This document shows positions 26,768 to 35,360 of a stretch of DNA of 64,000 nucleotides, piece by piece (the stretch's first letter is position 1; each line of letters opens with the position of its first letter). The notes below the pieces were generated by a model. The model did no database searches. It was not told the DNA's origin and worked only from the letters and a program-made list of their open reading frames with translations. The position numbers and the translations under genes are program-made. Origin of the DNA: DASSBQ01 sp040981125 (lineage in GTDB: Bacteria > Nitrospirota > Nitrospiria > Nitrospirales > Nitrospiraceae); the NCBI GenBank assembly GCA_040981125.1, contig JANRMQ010000001.1, positions 744,001 through 808,000 on the forward strand, written 5' to 3'.

Positions 26768-26789
26768 AGAATGCTGAGTGAGGAATGAT
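26764..26789. repeat. Short GAATGCTGA-type microrepeat
   Basis: AAGAATGCTGAGTGAGGAATGATG directly after the acyltransferase fusion stop matches motifs at 36594-36616 (inside lhr) and 50202-50305. It is a short simple-sequence repeat family of unknown role. Confidence 0.45.
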
Positions 26790-26829
26790 GGATCCAAGAA
26801 AGAATTAGGCTTGCGAGCAGCTGCACATT

Positions 26830-27864
26830 ATGGACGACATCGTTTCACGGACGGCGAACGTCGAGACCACGGTTGGAAGGCCGGCCGACAAATCGCTCAT
26901 CGATTGTCATGTGCACCTGGCGGCGCTGCCCGATGCAGGTAACGGCTGCTATATCTCGCCCAAATTGCTCCGCAGCCCTCTCTTTCGCTTCCTCTTGTGG
27001 AAGCATGATCTTTCTCCCCGGAACCCGCGCGAGGCCAACCGGAAGTACCTCGACGATCTGTTGGCGGAACTCCACGCCTCCACGTATGTCGGCAAGGCGG
27101 TGCTGCTCGCCATGGACGGCTGTTACGACAAGGCCGGTCGCTTGGACGAAGCCCATACGGAATTCCTTATCGCCAATGAATATTTATTCGATACGGTCGC
27201 CCGGTACCCCGACCAGTTTCTCGCGGGAGCCTCGGTCAATCCCGGCCGTAGAGACGCGGTTGAGGAACTGCATCGCTGTGCGGAATCGGGAGCGGTTCTG
27301 ATCAAGGTCTTGCCGAACGCCCAACAATTCGACCCGGCCGATGGCCGGCATACGGAGTTCTATCGGGCGCTGGCAGAGCACCGGCTGCCCTTGTTGAGCC
27401 ATGTGGGCTATGAATTCAGTTTGATCGGGAAGGATCAATCGGCCGGGGATCCGGCCAGATTGCGCTTGGCGCTGGATGAAGGAGTGACCGTCATCGCCGC
27501 CCATGCGTGCAGTTCGGGACTCATGATCTATGAGAAATTTCTTCCGACGTTCCTGGACCTGGCTCAGCGCTATGAATATTTCTACGCCGACGTATCCGGC
27601 CTGACGCTTCCCAACCGCATGCGGATGTTGCTCTATCTCCGTCACTACCCCCATCTTCAAGAGCGATTGCTTTTCGGAACGGATTATCCCCTGTCCGTAT
27701 TTCATCTGGCCGCCTGGGGCCGAGTCGGTTTCCGCGCCTTGCGCAGGCTGATTCAGACGAAGAACCGCTTCGACCGGCAGTATTTGATGTGCAGAACACT
27801 CAAGGTGGGATTTCGGTCGATCGCGGAGCTGCTGCCGCATTTCCCTGAGAGCAAGCCGCGATAG
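26830..27864 (+). CDS. Amidohydrolase-2-type TIM-barrel metal-dependent hydrolase
   Basis: 344 residues. IDCHVHLAAL (near 24-33) carries the first metal ligands, LSHVGYEFSLIG and AAHACSSGLMIY later ones, and LLFGTDYPLSVF the conserved Asp near the end. This matches the Amidohydro_2 family of hydrolases and decarboxylases. It is cytoplasmic, with no signal. Start ATG 26830 lies 62 bases after the acyltransferase fusion. The substrate is not evident. Confidence 0.83.
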   Translation: MDDIVSRTANVETTVGRPADKSLIDCHVHLAALPDAGNGCYISPKLLRSPLFRFLLWKHDLSPRNPREANRKYLDDLLAELHASTYVGKAVLLAMDGCYDKAGRLDEAHTEFLIANEYLFDTVARYPDQFLAGASVNPGRRDAVEELHRCAESGAVLIKVLPNAQQFDPADGRHTEFYRALAEHRLPLLSHVGYEFSLIGKDQSAGDPARLRLALDEGVTVIAAHACSSGLMIYEKFLPTFLDLAQRYEYFYADVSGLTLPNRMRMLLYLRHYPHLQERLLFGTDYPLSVFHLAAWGRVGFRALRRLIQTKNRFDRQYLMCRTLKVGFRSIAELLPHFPESKPR

Positions 27865-28098
27865 GCGGAATTCGGAAGATCGGTCGCCGTCAGGTGTATT
27901 GATCGTGGCGTGCTTCCATTCTGGTACGGTGAACTGCTGTGGATAGGAGGCCTTGGCTGACGAACGGCGCACTCAGCCGGTGTTGGCCGTGATGCGCTGC
28001 GCCCTGTATACCATTCCGGTGGGATCAACCTCGTCGCTGCGCCTTACGGACTATAAGAACGGCTTCGCTGTCGACCACGGCTGTTCTCACCAGCTCTA

Positions 28099-28265
28099 GC
28101 GCCACGGCCAAACCTCTGCGCGCATCCGTTCCAGCCAAGGCGGGAGGAGGCATGAACATTGCCTGCGGTTCCCCCAGGCTCCCATTCCGAATGTGGATTT
28201 CCGATAAGCAAAACAGGCCAGATCTTGCTCGATGTCCGCTACACACACCGGTACGGCTCACCCAC
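28099..28265. repeat. Degenerate, rearranged R1 relative in the 27865-28420 gap
   Basis: 28099-28137 matches 13063-13101, the 3' end and downstream flank of R1 copy 2, with about seven mismatches in 39. 28161-28205 matches the hairpin segment of R1 (12101-12147) with a gap that destroys the perfect stem. The two blocks occur in the reverse order compared with R1 copy 2. The rest of the 556-base gap holds no gene I can support. Confidence 0.5.
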
Positions 28266-28420
28266 AAGGTCACTTCCATGATCGGTTAAGGGACCATTTA
28301 GGACTGGCTGTCACATGGTCCAAGTTTTATCGGGACAGTATATTCGGGGAAGAAAATGGATGCTCGTTCAGTTGAGTTCGGCCTTTGAGGTATCTGGCGA
28401 AAAGAATGTATGAGCAATTT

Positions 28421-30001
28421 TTAACTAAAATGATATTTCTTCGGTTTTGTTTGCTCAGCCCAGTCTATGACTAGTCTTTCTAACTCATCACACTTGGGCC
28501 GCACGCTCTTGTACCAATGTCGCGCTGCGTCTTCAGGCATGCATGAGGCTCCAGCGAGAAAAGACCGCTTAACCCAAGGTGACATATTGTCGATATCTTT
28601 TCGCTTCGCTGCGAACCAATCGCTAGCGCCTGCTGCACCGAGAGCTAATATTGTTTTTCTTTTTGAAAATTCATCTAGGCTTAAATCATAAAATCGTCGC
28701 AGTTTATCTACATTGTTCCACCCCTCTGGTTCTGTGAATGTATATAGTAGCCACATTCTATGGAATTCTAAGTCCGTACAAAATGAGGTTTTCATAGTCG
28801 ATAACAACTTCGCACCTATCTTCGACTTTACTTTCGCATCAATGGAACTTAGGTCCTGCAAATAACGCATTGCATCCTTGAACACGGGATATAACCTCTC
28901 GATATTGTCTACAGTGAACTCCACAGCTTCGTTGTTTCCCGTTTGACCAAGACGTCGGAGAATGATCCGTGTTAGGGCGAAGTCCATATTCTCGCCAGCG
29001 AAGACCTGCTCTTTTAGCAGTCCAGGCAAATCAATCTCATTGAGTTCCTCTATTTCCTCTTCATCAAGTTCCTTCTCCTCTACAGGGGCATAGTTATCCG
29101 CTCCTTGGCGTGCCAGGATTTCTTTAAGCTTTCTATTGATTCGTGCCATTTCATCAGACTCTTCGGATTCAAGATATTTTAAGTATGCATTTGTGCTGAA
29201 GATCTTTGTCTTGATTTGTTGTAATGTCAGACCATGAGCATCAAAGAGGATTTTCGCCAATAAGGACAGCCACTTGTAAGCGTCTCGTTCTGACCTACAG
29301 AATATCCGAAAATCATCAACATACCTGCAAAATACTGCTCCCTCGCTATCGAGATAGCTATCGATGTCAGCAATCGCAGTTTCTGCAAGTAGTGCCGACG
29401 CTGTTTGGCCAACTGGTATTCCATAAGAAACATTGCCATTCCATGACTTGAGTAACCTTAGAATAGCCTTCACATGATCTTTCTTTGCGGTGGCATTTTT
29501 CAATGCATTCTCAAGCGGGTGGAAGTAAAGCCTCGGAAAGAAATCCGCAATGTCAGCAACTAGCACATTTCCAGTTGAAGCTTTTCCTGCCAGTCTGATG
29601 CATTCTTCGTGGAAACTGTCCCAGGCATAGTTCGAATCGAAGATCCGTCCATCGTTGGAAATGCTGAACCGGTTAGAGTAAACCTTATTCTTCTGTGGTG
29701 GGATTCTCCTATTCTCAATGTCTGCACCAATTTCATACACCAGTGACGTGTATACTAATGTGTCAAGCGGATCTAGTTGGTTTGCGACTCTAAAACCATA
29801 CAGATGCTTGGGTGTTATGCATCTACGAGTGGGTCTTGGTGTCCACTGGAGTACATCTTAGTTTGCGAGAAAGCTCCGAGTGGCCGTCCAATTGTGGCGT
29901 ATCGCTTGAAACTCAAATGCACGAGGGAAAATATCTGTATCGCCATAGCGTTCAATATGCTTGAGACTCCAGTCCAAAGTTGACGGGGATAGTTTTGTCA
30001 C
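28421..30001 (-). pseudogene. Reverse transcriptase gene with an in-frame stop (defence-type RT candidate)
   Basis: Read from GTG 30001, the frame gives MTKLSPSTLDWSLKHIERYG, then continues in the same frame to 28421 except for TAA at 29858-29860 (codon 48). Both sides match the same RT family: DTDIFPRAFEFQAI before it, and TRRCITPKHLYGFRVANQLD, then DPLDTLVYTSLVYEIG, after it. Later come motif A NVLVADIADFFPRLY, motif B GIPVGQTASALLAE and catalytic FCRYVDDFRIFC, then an acidic stretch and a helical C-terminal region. About 526 residues if read through. No group II intron maturase or retron msr/msd was seen; it resembles Abi/UG-type RTs. Visibly A/T-richer than its neighbours, suggesting transfer. 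A start at GTG 29740 would lose the N-terminal RT block. Confidence 0.82.
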
Positions 30002-30214
30002 GGCTTCTCGGCTCTCCCACCCTCAATGAATGCAATATACGATTTTTTGCTGTGGAAAACCAAATTGCCTTGGTCACCGCACCTAATAATTTCTTCTCCT
30101 CGGCCCCAACTGTCTACAGTGTAAGAAGCACCCTCCTCAGAAAGCGACAGATCACAGACTTATCATTGTTTCCATCCGACGCGGATGGAATAGGTGGACA
30201 TGGAGACAGCGGCT

Positions 30215-30371
30215 ATTCCGCTCCGCTGAACCCGGAGGGGTCGATTCTCAGAGGTGGGGAGCAGCGCACGCATGACAGCGGCCTTGTTATGGGGCTGGAT
30301 TCCCGCCGGCGCGGGAATGACGGAGAGTGCGGTCGAGCTGCAGCGCCGAGCAGGCGGGCTCGCCATTCAGG
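30215..30371. repeat. Repeat R2, copy A, with dRS3-like palindrome
   Basis: Shares with copy B (31193-31347) the blocks AGAGGTGGGGAGCA, CGCATGACAGCGGCCTTGT and CCGGCGCGGGAATGACGGAG. Inside, 30299-30318 is ATTCCC-N8-GGGAAT, the form of the neisserial dRS3 repeat. It occupies most of the gap 30002-30391 between the RT and the first toxin gene; I see no gene there. Confidence 0.75.
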
Positions 30372-30391
30372 AAATTATCTCGTCATCCGCC

Positions 30392-30682
30392 TTAGCGACC
30401 GGTCCAATAGCCCGGCCGCCGGTTATGGTGGGCCACGGCTAAAACTAATGCGCTATTTGGTTGTAGCGCGTATATGAGAGCATATCGAAAGGTCCGAAGT
30501 GTGAGCTTTCTGATGCCCGGCTGAATCTCTTCAGCCGATTCAGGAAACTGTGCAATCCGCTTTTCCGCGCGTTGAACCTCGGCAAAAAAACGGCGCCCCA
30601 ACCCTTGAGTCCGTGCCTCAAGATATCCAATTTCGTTCAATAACTCTTCCTCTGCTGCCTCGTGATACCGAATCAGCATCAT
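30392..30682 (-). CDS. RelE/ParE-family toxin
   Basis: 96 residues. IRYHEAAEEELLNEIGYLEA is the usual ParE/RelE opening, followed by GLGRRFFAEVQRAEKRI, then FPESAEEIQPGIRKLTLRTF and a closing VLAVAHHNRRPGYW. Family members poison gyrase (ParE) or cleave mRNA on ribosomes (RelE); the sequence looks closer to the ParE-like branch but this is not certain. ATG 30682 overlaps the antitoxin stop by four bases, giving coupled translation. Confidence 0.88.
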   Translation of the reverse strand: MMLIRYHEAAEEELLNEIGYLEARTQGLGRRFFAEVQRAEKRIAQFPESAEEIQPGIRKLTLRTFRYALIYALQPNSALVLAVAHHNRRPGYWTGR

Positions 30683-30906
30683 CGAAAAAGTTTTTCAACC
30701 TTGGCATGGACTGTATCCGCTTCAACGGTTTTGGCACGGCCTGCGCGGTACTCATTCAACCGGCGCTGGGCTTCCTCCGCCCAAAGATGCTCTGCCTCTT
30801 CTTCACTCAGTTGATCCAAACTGGCAAGGAGCTTCTCTGCAAGTATGGCACGGTCACGTACATCTAAGCTCATAGCGTCTTTCACAATTTCAGCCAAATT
30901 CGGCAT
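30679..30906 (-). CDS. Addiction module antitoxin of the RelE/ParE pair
   Basis: 75 residues from ATG 30906, preceded by GGAGG at five bases. Begins MPNLAEIVKDAMSLDVRDRA and continues ILAEKLLASLDQLSEEEAEH, the pattern of the short addiction-module component family (PF09720-like) that pairs with RelE/ParE toxins. Acidic and helical throughout, as expected for a toxin-neutralising partner. A 17-base inverted repeat 38 bases upstream is a likely autoregulatory site. Confidence 0.85.
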   Translation of the reverse strand: MPNLAEIVKDAMSLDVRDRAILAEKLLASLDQLSEEEAEHLWAEEAQRRLNEYRAGRAKTVEADTVHAKVEKLFR

Positions 30907-30944
30907 CTCGACCTCCATTGAACTGAGCGTTGATGCGCTCACTA

Positions 30945-30961
30945 AGCTTCTTTCCGAAGCT
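30945..30961. promoter_or_regulatory. Operator-like inverted repeat ahead of the toxin-antitoxin operon
   Basis: AGCTTC (30945-30950) and GAAGCT (30956-30961) flank TTTCC, 38 bases upstream of the antitoxin start. Antitoxin or antitoxin-toxin complexes usually bind such sites to repress their own operon. Confidence 0.4.
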
Positions 30962-31192
30962 CAATGATACCCGGGCATTTTCGTTCGATTTATACAGTTC
31001 GTCAAGTTCAGTATCGACAGTCGTGCGTCGCGAATCGCGCTGAGTTGAATGGCTGCTCTCTTTTTATTCGTCAGGACGCTGTCAAGCGGCGTGCGACCTT
31101 CGCCGGAGGAACGGGGACCCCGCCGAGGCTTGGCCGAGAAGGAAAGCTGGAACTGACTGAAGCACTGCGATCGCACGGTCGCAGCTGAAGGA

Positions 31193-31347
31193 ATTCCACT
31201 CGGCGAAGGCCGGAAGGTCGTTCTGAGAGGTGGGGAGCAACGGACGCATGACAGCGGCCTTGTCATGGAGCTAGATTCCAGCCGGCGCGGGAATGACGGA
31301 GAGCGGGATCGAGCCGCAGTTGAACAGGCGGGCCTCCTCATCCAACA
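31193..31347. repeat. Repeat R2, copy B
   Basis: Aligned with copy A over most of its length and with copy C over its first half (CTCGGCGAAGGCCGGAAG). The dRS3-like palindrome at 31275-31294 has one mismatch (ATTCCA). It lies in the 585-base gap between the ParE-type antitoxin and higA; the remainder of the gap (30962-31192, 31348-31492) shows a GTCGCGAATCGCG motif repeated near 32280 and no gene. Confidence 0.75.
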
Positions 31348-31492
31348 AGTTCATTGTCGCGTCATGGCGAAGCCGACGCTGCCTGCGCTTCATCAGGAGA
31401 AGCTCACATGAACTTCGGTGAGTCAGCGTAAGGATTGGACCCTTTACGGGGTCGTGAATAAGCTGAAGATGGTGAGAATTAGATTATGGCAG

Positions 31493-31807
31493 CTAAGATG
31501 CCATATCCAAGGACTTCGATCTTGTCCATGGTTTGATCTTCGCGAGTTTGGTACCCAATGCGCGCTCGGCTATTTCGGTGTCATATGCGGCTTGCGCCCG
31601 TAGCCAATAGCCGTTCGAAAGGCCGAAGAATCTACACAAGCGCAAGTCGGTGTCGGCAGTGACAGCCCGCTTCCCCAAGACGATATCGCCGATGCGTTGT
31701 GCCGGCACACCGATCTCCTTCGCCAGCCGATACTGGCTGATCTCCATGGGCTTCAAGAACTCTTCCAACAGGAGTTCCCCGGGCGTCACAGGCTTGAGTT
31801 TACGCAT
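31493..31807 (-). CDS. higA: HigA-family XRE antitoxin
   Basis: About 104 residues from ATG 31807 (AGGG six bases upstream); ATG 31813 would add two. RKLKPVTPGELLLEEFLKPM, then SQYRLAKEIGVPAQRIGDIV, is the HigA/VapA-type helix-turn-helix, followed by TADTDLRLCRFFGLSNGYWL, the family's second signature. It represses its operon and neutralises HigB. It lies 12 bases after higB, toxin first, the usual hig order. Confidence 0.9.
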   Translation of the reverse strand: MRKLKPVTPGELLLEEFLKPMEISQYRLAKEIGVPAQRIGDIVLGKRAVTADTDLRLCRFFGLSNGYWLRAQAAYDTEIAERALGTKLAKIKPWTRSKSLDMAS

Positions 31808-31819
31808 CGTCATCCCTGC

Positions 31820-32098
31820 TCAATGATAATCCACAATCTCAACATCTTCAGCGCCTGTATCCGTCCAACGAAAACAGAGGCGGAACTGATCGTTTATGCG
31901 AATGCTGTGCTGCCCTATGCGATCATCCTTCAAGGCTTCCAGGCGGTTTCCGGGAGGCACTCGCAGATCGCCTAATCGTCCAGCAATCTCCAACTGTCGA
32001 AGCTTGCGCCGTGCTACAGTCGCAATGTTGCTGAACCGCCTGACTCGTTGTCCCTTGGAAAGCGCCTCCGTGTCAGAACATTTAAAACTCCTGATCAC
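31820..32098 (-). CDS. higB: HigB-type RelE-superfamily toxin
   Basis: 92 residues. Starts MIRSFKCSDTEALSKGQRVR and ends VPPGNRLEALKDDRIGQHSI, then RINDQFRLCFRW, TGAEDVEIVDYH. This is the HigB plasmid-maintenance killer pattern (RxxxxRIN..R..F.W). HigB is a ribosome-dependent mRNA interferase. It precedes higA in the same transcript. Confidence 0.9.
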   Translation of the reverse strand: MIRSFKCSDTEALSKGQRVRRFSNIATVARRKLRQLEIAGRLGDLRVPPGNRLEALKDDRIGQHSIRINDQFRLCFRWTDTGAEDVEIVDYH

Positions 32099-32481
32099 GG
32101 AATACGATAGTAACGCGCCGCGTGATGGTCGTCAACCGCTTCTCAATTTGCTCAATGTGCTCATTATATGATTTGGTGGATCATCAAGACGTCCAGCCGC
32201 ATTTCGATAGAGATGATTGGCACGTATACGGTCGCCATGGCGCCGCGCCTGATATGAGGAATGGATGGTGAGTGGTGCATCGCGAATCGCGCGGAGGCTC
32301 GGGACCCGCGACGCGAGGACTAACGAGCGTCATGTTGCGGACGCTGGCGAGACGGTGAGCCGGCCGGGTGATTCGCACTTGCCGAGCAGATGCGGTCGTG
32401 TAGCGACGGCGAGCACTGTTCGACGTTCCGTTGCGAAGAACAACGAAACAAATTGCGCAGCCGAGCGGATGCGAGGCGTAC

Positions 32482-32532
32482 GTGCGGTCGAGCTGCAGCG
32501 CTGAGCAGGGCAGGACCCACCATCCAGCAACC
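32482..32532. repeat. Repeat R2, partial copy D
   Basis: GTGCGGTCGAGCTGCAGCGC is identical to the 3' part of copy A (30327-30346) and is followed by TGAGCAGG, also shared. Only the 3' end is present. It sits in the 548-base gap between higB and mntA; the rest of that gap shows GC-rich sequence and a GCGAATCGCG motif but no gene. Confidence 0.6.
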
Positions 32533-32646
32533 ATCGCATTATGGCGAAACCCGAAGTTGCCCACCGTTCGTCAGCCGCGGCTCTCTGCATGTCTTGCGCC
32601 TTTTCCATAATCATGATAGTCAAAGAATCAGCCAAGGGGATTGACC

Positions 32647-33066
32647 ATGCATCCAACCGCTTCACCGCAGTTGACCGACATCGAACGAAGGATCAAAGAT
32701 GTCCTCGCTCACCATCCCTCTATCGTGATGGCATTCGTGTTCGGCTCGCTCGCAACCGGGCATGCCCGGTCCGATAGCGATCTCGACGTGGCTATCCTTG
32801 CGACGACGCCGCTCGCATCTCAGGCTCACATCGAGCTTATCGAAGATTTGGCGCTCGCATTCGGCCGACCGGTGGACCTGCTTGATCTTAGTGAGACACA
32901 CGGTCCCTTATTGCAACAGATCCTAACGCGAGGTCGAATGATCTTCTGCAAAGACCGATCGCGGTATGCCGCTCTGCTCTTGCGCATGCTCTACGAGGAG
33001 GCCGACTACATGCCTTACTATCGCCGTATCCTTGCCGAAAGACGCCGGGCATGGATCGGGACCTGA
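32647..33066 (+). CDS. mntA: MntA-type nucleotidyltransferase antitoxin
   Basis: 139 residues from ATG 32647 behind AAGGGGATTGACC. The MNT-domain motif GSX10DXD is complete: Gly33-Ser34, Asp45, Asp47 (GSLATGHARSDSDLDVAI). In the HepT-MntA system the antitoxin transfers AMP to a tyrosine of HepT and so silences it. It overlaps hepT by 16 bases, in the standard antitoxin-toxin order. Confidence 0.9.
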   Translation: MHPTASPQLTDIERRIKDVLAHHPSIVMAFVFGSLATGHARSDSDLDVAILATTPLASQAHIELIEDLALAFGRPVDLLDLSETHGPLLQQILTRGRMIFCKDRSRYAALLLRMLYEEADYMPYYRRILAERRRAWIGT

Positions 33067-33470
33067 TCGAAGCCAAGCTCGAATCTGTCCGGCGTTGCGT
33101 CGAGCGAATTGCCCTAAAAACTCCATCGTCCGCCGATCAGCTCGCCCGCGATCCTGACCTGCAGGATATCATTGCCTTGAACCTCCAGCGGACTGTCCAA
33201 CTCAGCGTCGATCTCGCCGCCCATCTCATAGCTGATACCGAAGCGCGACCGCCATCGACAATGTCCGAGAATTTCGAGATCCTGAAACAGCTCCAGATCA
33301 TCAGCCCCGCACTTGCTGAGCGCATGATGAAGGCGGTGGGGTTCAGAAACATCGCCGTCCATAGTTATCAAGACATCGATTGGTCAATCGTCTTTCAGAT
33401 TTGCCGTCATCACCTCGGCGACTTCAAACAATTCGCTGAAGCAGTCGCTCACAGACTGGATCGGTCCTAA
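33051..33470 (+). CDS. hepT: HepT-type HEPN toxin
   Basis: 139 residues of the DUF86/HEPN helical fold. The catalytic RX4HXY motif is intact: Arg99, His104, Tyr106 (RNIAVHSY). HEPN toxins are RNases; Tyr106 is the expected target for AMPylation by MntA. Gene overlap with mntA indicates coupled translation. Some HepT-MntA pairs are defence-associated, which fits the neighbouring RT. Confidence 0.9.
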   Translation: MDRDLIEAKLESVRRCVERIALKTPSSADQLARDPDLQDIIALNLQRTVQLSVDLAAHLIADTEARPPSTMSENFEILKQLQIISPALAERMMKAVGFRNIAVHSYQDIDWSIVFQICRHHLGDFKQFAEAVAHRLDRS

Positions 33471-33597
33471 GGTTCTGTTTGTGCATGGGTGCTAGGTTCA
33501 CGACGCGCTGAATAAAGCGCGTCAAGGTTGTGAATGCCGCCGAGACGTGTGGTGGCTGTGTCCCGCGAGACCCGGTGTTTTTGTGAAGCGGCCAGAT

Positions 33598-33694
33598 ATT
33601 CCGCTCGGCGAAGGCCGGAAGGGTCGTTCTGAGAGGTGGGGAGCACCCACGAGCCTAATTCTGGATTCCTGTTTTCCTGAAAATGACGAGGGCG
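33598..33694. repeat. Repeat R2, partial copy C
   Basis: Matches copy B from ATTCCNCTCGGCGAAGGCCGG through GTCGTTCTGAGAGGTGGGGA (GC), then diverges; a decayed palindrome (GGATTCCTG...AAAATGAC) remains. It lies after hepT in the gap 33471-33927, which also carries the promoter listed next and no gene. Confidence 0.65.
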
Positions 33695-33833
33695 ATCAGC
33701 CGCGGCGAAGCGCAGACGCAGGATACACCATACGGTACTTCATCAAGACGCCAAGGGTGCCGTTTCGCCCACCGAGGCTTCCTCCATCCGGTCGACGCGA
33801 TTCTTGACTGCTTGTCGCCTCTTCATCGCACTG

Positions 33834-33861
33834 CTGACAGAATGCGAAATTGCGCTATAGT
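33834..33861 (+). promoter_or_regulatory. Sigma70-like promoter for the 66-residue protein
   Basis: CTGACA (33834-33839), a 16-base spacer and TATAGT (33856-33861), ending 66 bases ahead of ATG 33928. Both boxes match the consensus at five of six positions. Confidence 0.4.
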
Positions 33862-33927
33862 TAATGAGAGCAACCCGTGTCGGAGAATGGCCGGCCATTC
33901 AACACTTCACCGGGCGGAGGTCCGCAT

Positions 33928-34128
33928 ATGGATAACGACACACTAGGATCGCGAATCTCGCAGCGCGACCGGCTCGCCACCCGATGGACCGACCAGCAAA
34001 AACCATCTGTGACGTTCTCCGAAGACGAAATCATCTACCTTCATCTTCCCTCGCGGACGGTCCCAGGCAGCACCTACATCTTTCCGCTCGCGTTGTGCCC
34101 CGGTCCTCTTCCCGGCAAGAAACAGTAG
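33928..34128 (+). CDS. Small hypothetical protein, 66 aa
   Basis: Start ATG 33928 follows GCGGAGGTCCGCAT, a good ribosome binding site; an upstream in-frame ATG at 33877 lacks one. The product (MDNDTLGSRISQRDRLATRW...) is polar, with no cysteine pairs or membrane helix, and ends PGKKQ. Family unknown. A promoter-like sequence lies 66 bases ahead. Confidence 0.55.
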   Translation: MDNDTLGSRISQRDRLATRWTDQQKPSVTFSEDEIIYLHLPSRTVPGSTYIFPLALCPGPLPGKKQ

Positions 34129-34324
34129 CCGGAACACGACTCGCATCCCACGCCGGCTTGTTTGGTTGATTGCCGGTTCGACCCGGCGGGCATAACTTCC
34201 TCCGGCGTGCCACAATCCGCTCACGCTGTGATATAGTGCGCCGGTTTATCGATCAACGAAACCGGCCTGCAAACAGGCGCCGCGGCGAACTCGTTCAGAC
34301 CTTGGCAAGACATTCCGGAGAAAC

Positions 34325-35167
34325 ATGACCGATCCAAATCCGGTCGCGCTACAACGGATTTTCCATCCCACTGATTTCTCTCCCGGCAGCTACGTCGCCT
34401 TTGTGCATGCATTGAAATTGGCGCTGCTGGCACGTGCAGAACTGACCATCATGCATGTCGATCCGACCCTCACCCCGGAAGGCTTTGAAGACTTCCCACG
34501 GGTGCGGCCCACTCTGGAAAAATGGGGCGCGTTGCCCGCCGGCAGCAGCAAAGAGCAGGTTGCTTCACTTGGGCTCAGAATCAAGAAAGTCCGCGCCTTG
34601 GCGAGCGACCCCAAAGCGGCGCTGGTTCATCATCTGACCCAGTCACGAACCGACCTCATGATTCTGTCCACGAGCCCACATGAAGGACGCTTCCGATGGA
34701 TCCATGAGCCTGAAGCCGAGGTGGTGTCCCGCGCGGCGGAGGTGCCGACATTGTTCGTTCCCTCGTCTGTGGACGGCTTTGTATCGCCGGACACCGGACG
34801 CACGGCGCTGCACCGGATTCTGCTCCCGATTTCGCGTAATCCCTCGCCCGTCCGGCCCATTCAATTCGCCACTACGTTGGCGACGCTGGCCGGCGGGGAC
34901 AAGATCACCTTCGAACTGGCGCATTCGGAAGACAGAGAAGGGCTACCTCCTATCGAAATCATCGAACGTCCGGGTTGGACCTGGCACACGATGGTAGGAG
35001 ACGGCAATGCGGTAGATTGGATTCTCGCTTCGGGGGCCGAGTATGATGTGGACCTCATCGTGATGAGCACAAAAGGCCATGATAGCCTGCTCGACTCACT
35101 GCTCGGCAGCACCACCGAGCGGGTGTTGCGTGGCGCGCGCTGTCCGGTTCTCGCGATTCCGGCTTAG
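34325..35167 (+). CDS. Tandem universal stress protein (UspA-like)
   Basis: 280 residues holding two Usp domains. The first starts RIFHPTDFSPGSYVAFVHAL, the second RILLPISRNPSPVRPIQFA. The C-terminal half has the nucleotide-binding signature as GHDSLLDSLLGSTTERVLRG, then CPVLAIPA, matching GxxGxxxxxxGS-type loops. Such proteins are cytosolic stress/ATP-binding factors. It converges on lhr. Confidence 0.88.
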   Translation: MTDPNPVALQRIFHPTDFSPGSYVAFVHALKLALLARAELTIMHVDPTLTPEGFEDFPRVRPTLEKWGALPAGSSKEQVASLGLRIKKVRALASDPKAALVHHLTQSRTDLMILSTSPHEGRFRWIHEPEAEVVSRAAEVPTLFVPSSVDGFVSPDTGRTALHRILLPISRNPSPVRPIQFATTLATLAGGDKITFELAHSEDREGLPPIEIIERPGWTWHTMVGDGNAVDWILASGAEYDVDLIVMSTKGHDSLLDSLLGSTTERVLRGARCPVLAIPA

Positions 35168-35207
35168 CAGGATGCTGAAAACACATCCGTTACCACCCGC
35201 CCAGCCC

Positions 35208-35229
35208 CAGTGCGCCGAGAGGCGCATTG
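35208..35229. terminator. Hairpin between convergent usp and lhr genes
   Basis: CAGTGCGCC (35208-35216) pairs with GGCGCATTG (35221-35229), one G-T wobble, closed by a GAGA tetraloop. No T-run, so it may be a transcript-end stabiliser or weak bidirectional terminator. Confidence 0.35.
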
Positions 35230-35360
35230 CCCGGACTTTGTTCTCGCGGCGCTCAGAGGCTCAACGCACAGAGAACAGTACGCTTCACCTCTTCGCTGGC
35301 TCGGCCGCGTCTTTTTGATCATCCTGCATTGTCTCGTCATCCGGGACGTCCGAGACGTTA

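Noticed and set aside
29980..30477. 165-codon plus-strand frame over the RT start and R2 copy A
   Set aside because: It crosses a repeat and the RT N-terminus; composition is not protein-like.
30215..33694. Integron attC interpretation of R2
   Set aside because: No integrase gene and no conserved core-site pattern; toxin-antitoxin modules face both directions.
34165..34190. GGTTCGACCC resembling a tRNA T-arm
   Set aside because: The loop would be six bases, and there is no acceptor stem, D-arm or anticodon arm upstream.
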